Assembly (NCBI GenBank): GCA_023333565.1
Contig: JAJKFH010000102.1
Span: 5,721,001 to 5,785,000 of the forward strand
Direction: 5' to 3'
Length of the DNA: 64,000 nt
From: Puffinus mauretanicus
Taxonomy: Eukaryota > Chordata > Aves > Procellariiformes > Procellariidae
The notes beneath the pieces are model-generated. The model did not search any database. It was not told the DNA's origin and saw nothing but the letters and a program-made list of their open reading frames with translations. The translations under genes and the position numbers were made by a program. This document shows, in pieces, positions 61,367 through 64,000 of this stretch; within the stretch, counting starts at the first letter, position 1; each line of letters starts with the position of its first letter.

Positions 61367-61700
61367 AAGAGATGCTAATGAGGCAACTTCACTCTGTACC
61401 ATGACCCTGACACATTGTGTGCTAACACCAGCAAGGAGCTGGACTGACGCGGGGTCTGAGTGCCAGCACGCAGCTGCCTTCCTGCAGAACTAAGTAATTA
61501 TTACCAAAACTACAAAAAAGCACGAATCTTCCTGCTGAATAATGACAGAAGTGAATTGCAATAGGCATCAGAGCTATGTAATTCCAGTAATTAGGTATTT
61601 GTGAGTATTTGCACTGGATTCATTGCAGAAAGCTAAAACACGGGGATCTGATTGCTGGGGGGGGAGGGGGGGGAGAAGGGGAGGGTTGCTGAGATGAACT
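61367..61700. other. Non-coding patch with CpGs, TAATTA motifs and a G-rich tract
   Basis: This patch differs from its AT-rich flanks: several CpGs around 61,447-61,472, homeodomain-type TAATTA cores at about 61,496 and related sites near 61,590, and a G-rich tract at 61,657-61,685. It does not read as an exon or as a known repeat. A conserved enhancer is a possible interpretation; sequence conservation was not testable. Confidence 0.4.
61657..61685 (+). repeat. G-rich tract, G-quadruplex-type motif
   Basis: The tract consists of G8, A, G8, AGAA, G4, A, GGG. Four or more runs of at least three G with loops of one to four bases satisfy the usual G-quadruplex pattern on the plus strand. Whether it folds or matters in the cell is not shown by sequence. 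Confidence 0.85.
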
Positions 61701-64000
61701 GAAATCTGGTGAGATTTTCCAGGCATGGGAACTGCTCTGTCAAATCAGACCTGTTGCCTGTTCACTTTGACGATGGCCAAAACTCGGTGGGTATCGGAGG
61801 CAGGTGCAGTCTGTTTGGCAATTGGCAGCAATACGATATGGCAACTTTTTCCTGAGGAAATCATTCTTTTAACTGCTTCTCTTAGAATCCAAGTGACAAA
61901 GGTTGTTATGAAAAATATAGGTTATAGGAGCTTCAATTTCAAACTGGTTAAACCAGATTTTAAATATAATGAAGTTATGCTTGAAATAAAACTCCAGATT
62001 TGAAAATTATGTATATTTGGGAAGCTCTGGTCCAAATACCCAAAATATAATAATGTGTCTGGACAAAAAGCCAAGAAAAAAACATGACTACTTGTCTGGA
62101 CATGTGGATTTGGATACTGTTTCTAGAAGCAAATTATAAGAGAAATAACATCTCCCAATGATAATCACTCATTCTTAAAGTTCACAGGGGAACTTTCTAG
62201 CAGTGAGTCTCAACTTTGCTGTGGTCTAATCCCTCCCCGCCCCGAGATTGCTGCTGCTCCTTTTCTGCCTCTTCTCTCCTCCCTGTGCCGCACCTCTCCG
62301 GCTCTGTCTCCTGCTCCACTGTGCCTTTGATACTGTCTCCTTTTGAAGGAGAGTTGTTCACCTGTTTTGCTCTACGGCTTTCTCCTTGCATCACTGATGG
62401 CTCTAATTATTTGTATTTTAAAAAAAAATTGTATTATAAAGAAGTGATGTAGCCAGCCTGTGCTGCTAACAGATTAAATACCTTCTGATAGGGCTATGTA
62501 AAGTCACTTTTCACACCTATTTTCCTTCCAGCCATTGTGAAAACTACCTCTGGCCTTTGATCGTGTTCTTGGAAGCTCACATGTGATCCACATATAATTA
62601 CGGCCTTCACAGCCAGCACTGGTGGGATCTGTGTTGGGACACCTGCGAGCTGGAATGTGTCTCACCTGTTGAAATAAGTATTTTATAGCTACATGAAAGA
62701 TAAAGGAAATATATAGCTGTAGAAAGTAAGATTATTTTAAAGAGAAGCCAAGAAAAAACAAGCTTGTGACTTCTCAGCCAGCAGGGAAATCAAATAATAA
62801 AAAAAAAAAGTGCTTGAAAACAAAAACCATGACACTCCCTGCTTTCTCTTCCACTTTTCGTGTGATATGACTCACCTTCAATACACTCAGTTATCTTACA
62901 AAGGTTGTTGTAAAGTAAGACATTCATACATATATATTTGAAGTATATTTTCCCTACAATAATTTTGTTGCTGTTATTGCTAAATGAAGAATTGACCCTA
63001 ATTCTTTGACTGCACTAGAGCAAGAGGCCTAATGGCTTTTTTTGTGCTTAGATATATTTGCTGAAAGGAGTTTGATAACATAATAACGTTGCTGTCTTCT
63101 GATGTCATTTCTTAGGGTATCTACCATCTAGTTGATTGGACCAAATTCCCGAAAGAGTTCTGGTATTCTAGATCGTTTCCTAATCAAATATGATCATGTT
63201 ACTTATGTAATTTCCCTTATTCTACAGGGGGGCAAACATGTTTATTACTGTTCATTTCATGGAGATTTTGAAATCAATATCATATCACAGTCCCATTTCC
63301 CATCCTTCCCTATCCTTGATTCACTTTTGTGTAGACACTTGGAGAATGCTATCATGCTTGTACTTTTTTACCAAGGAAATTGTGTTATCTGATATTGTAA
63401 TTTGTTGAACAGTGGGGGCTTCATGAGATTGCAAAAGAGTGATATACCATACTCCTGACCACATCTGGTAAGTTTTCTTGATTGTTGTTGCAGTTTTGTT
63501 GAATTAGTTGGCCCAATGGCTTTCCATCAGCAAGAAGATGATAATAGTCAATAGCAAGGCGAGCAATGACTAAGTTTCCTGAGGACGGTGCAACCACAGG
63601 GAATATTCCTAATTTAAAGAAGCTATAACTGCCAGTATATACTTTTGTTTTCTTAAACCTTTCTAACTTTGGCTATCAAATGCAATAATAAATTGCATTC
63701 CCTGTTGTTCTTGTTCAGGGACTGTGCCTAATCCTGGAATTACTGTTATCTGTATCATTTCAATGGTAAATTACAGCTGGGATATGCTAACCCCAAAGTG
63801 TGGGTAAGAACTGTTTCTAAATGATTGGAAGCTTCTTGGCACTTTATAGTTGATTTATAGTAATCAGCTTAGTCTTCATTCTCTTTTGATAGTTTGTGTA
63901 AAATTTGTGCTATTTTCTTAGCACTAGAGTTGATTGCTCTATCAAGAGAAGAATGGTCTTTCTGGTGAAAATTAGATTTCAACTAAACCTCATTTTATGT
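61701..64000. other. AT-rich non-coding stretch with one pyrimidine-rich patch
   Basis: No gene recognised. Open frames are under 93 codons. The patch at 62,216-62,345 is strongly pyrimidine-rich on the plus strand with a few CpGs (CCCCGCCCCGAG, CCGCACC, CTCCGGC). A poly(A)11 tract lies at 62,799-62,809, and a 7-bp-arm inverted repeat (AATGCAA/TTGCATT) at 63,679-63,699. The window ends in AT-rich DNA without a feature boundary. Confidence 0.65.

Noticed and set aside
1..64000. CRISPR array, operon, phage or plasmid features
   Set aside because: No regularly spaced direct repeats, no tightly packed open frames and no ribosome-binding-site pattern; the sequence is eukaryotic non-coding DNA.

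Overview
This 64 kb window looks like non-coding nuclear DNA of a vertebrate, most likely a bird. The base composition is AT-rich, CpG is scarce over most of the length, interspersed repeats are sparse, and the clearest mobile elements are decayed CR1 LINE fragments (the dominant repeat of birds, also present in turtles and crocodilians) together with a few very old MIR/CORE-SINE relics. No bacterial, organellar or viral gene organisation is visible. The organism call is an inference from repeat content and composition; a non-avian sauropsid cannot be excluded from this window alone.

I find no protein-coding gene I can defend. The open frames are short, overlap one another on both strands, mostly start and stop at random, and give products of no family I recognise. 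The only recognisable protein remnants are CR1 reverse-transcriptase pieces. No tRNA, rRNA, snRNA or CRISPR array was recognised. The window is therefore best read as intergenic DNA or a large intron.

Layout. 1-14,000: AT-rich unique DNA with poly(A)/poly(T) tracts, small palindromes and one doubtful MIR relic near 11.6 kb. 14,000-15,900: the most unusual part, with a CpG-rich patch (14,090-14,380), a sharply GC-rich block (about 14,740-15,110) and a minus-strand CR1 ORF2 fragment (about 15,145-15,890). 15,900-26,800: AT-rich unique DNA with short two-copy tandem duplications and one 162-codon open frame of doubtful meaning. 26,820-27,430: a purine-rich strand-biased block. 27,430-50,000: AT-rich unique DNA with two convincing MIR relics (about 37.2 kb minus strand and 40.0 kb plus strand), a weaker one near 49.6 kb, and several strong inverted repeats. 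50,050-51,660: a moderately GC-richer stretch. 51,660-55,890: AT-rich, with a near-perfect palindrome at 52.65 kb and a doubtful MIR at 54.3 kb. 55,895-56,475: a second CR1 ORF2 fragment, plus strand, with a frameshift, a stop and an internal deletion. 56,476-64,000: AT-rich, with a G-quadruplex-type G-rich tract at 61.66 kb and a CpG-containing pyrimidine-rich patch at 62.2 kb.

No genes can be shown to work together here. The most worthwhile follow-ups are the GC-rich block beside the CR1, the CpG-rich or G-rich patches as candidate regulatory elements, and the long inverted repeats. I see no evidence for a previously undescribed biological system.
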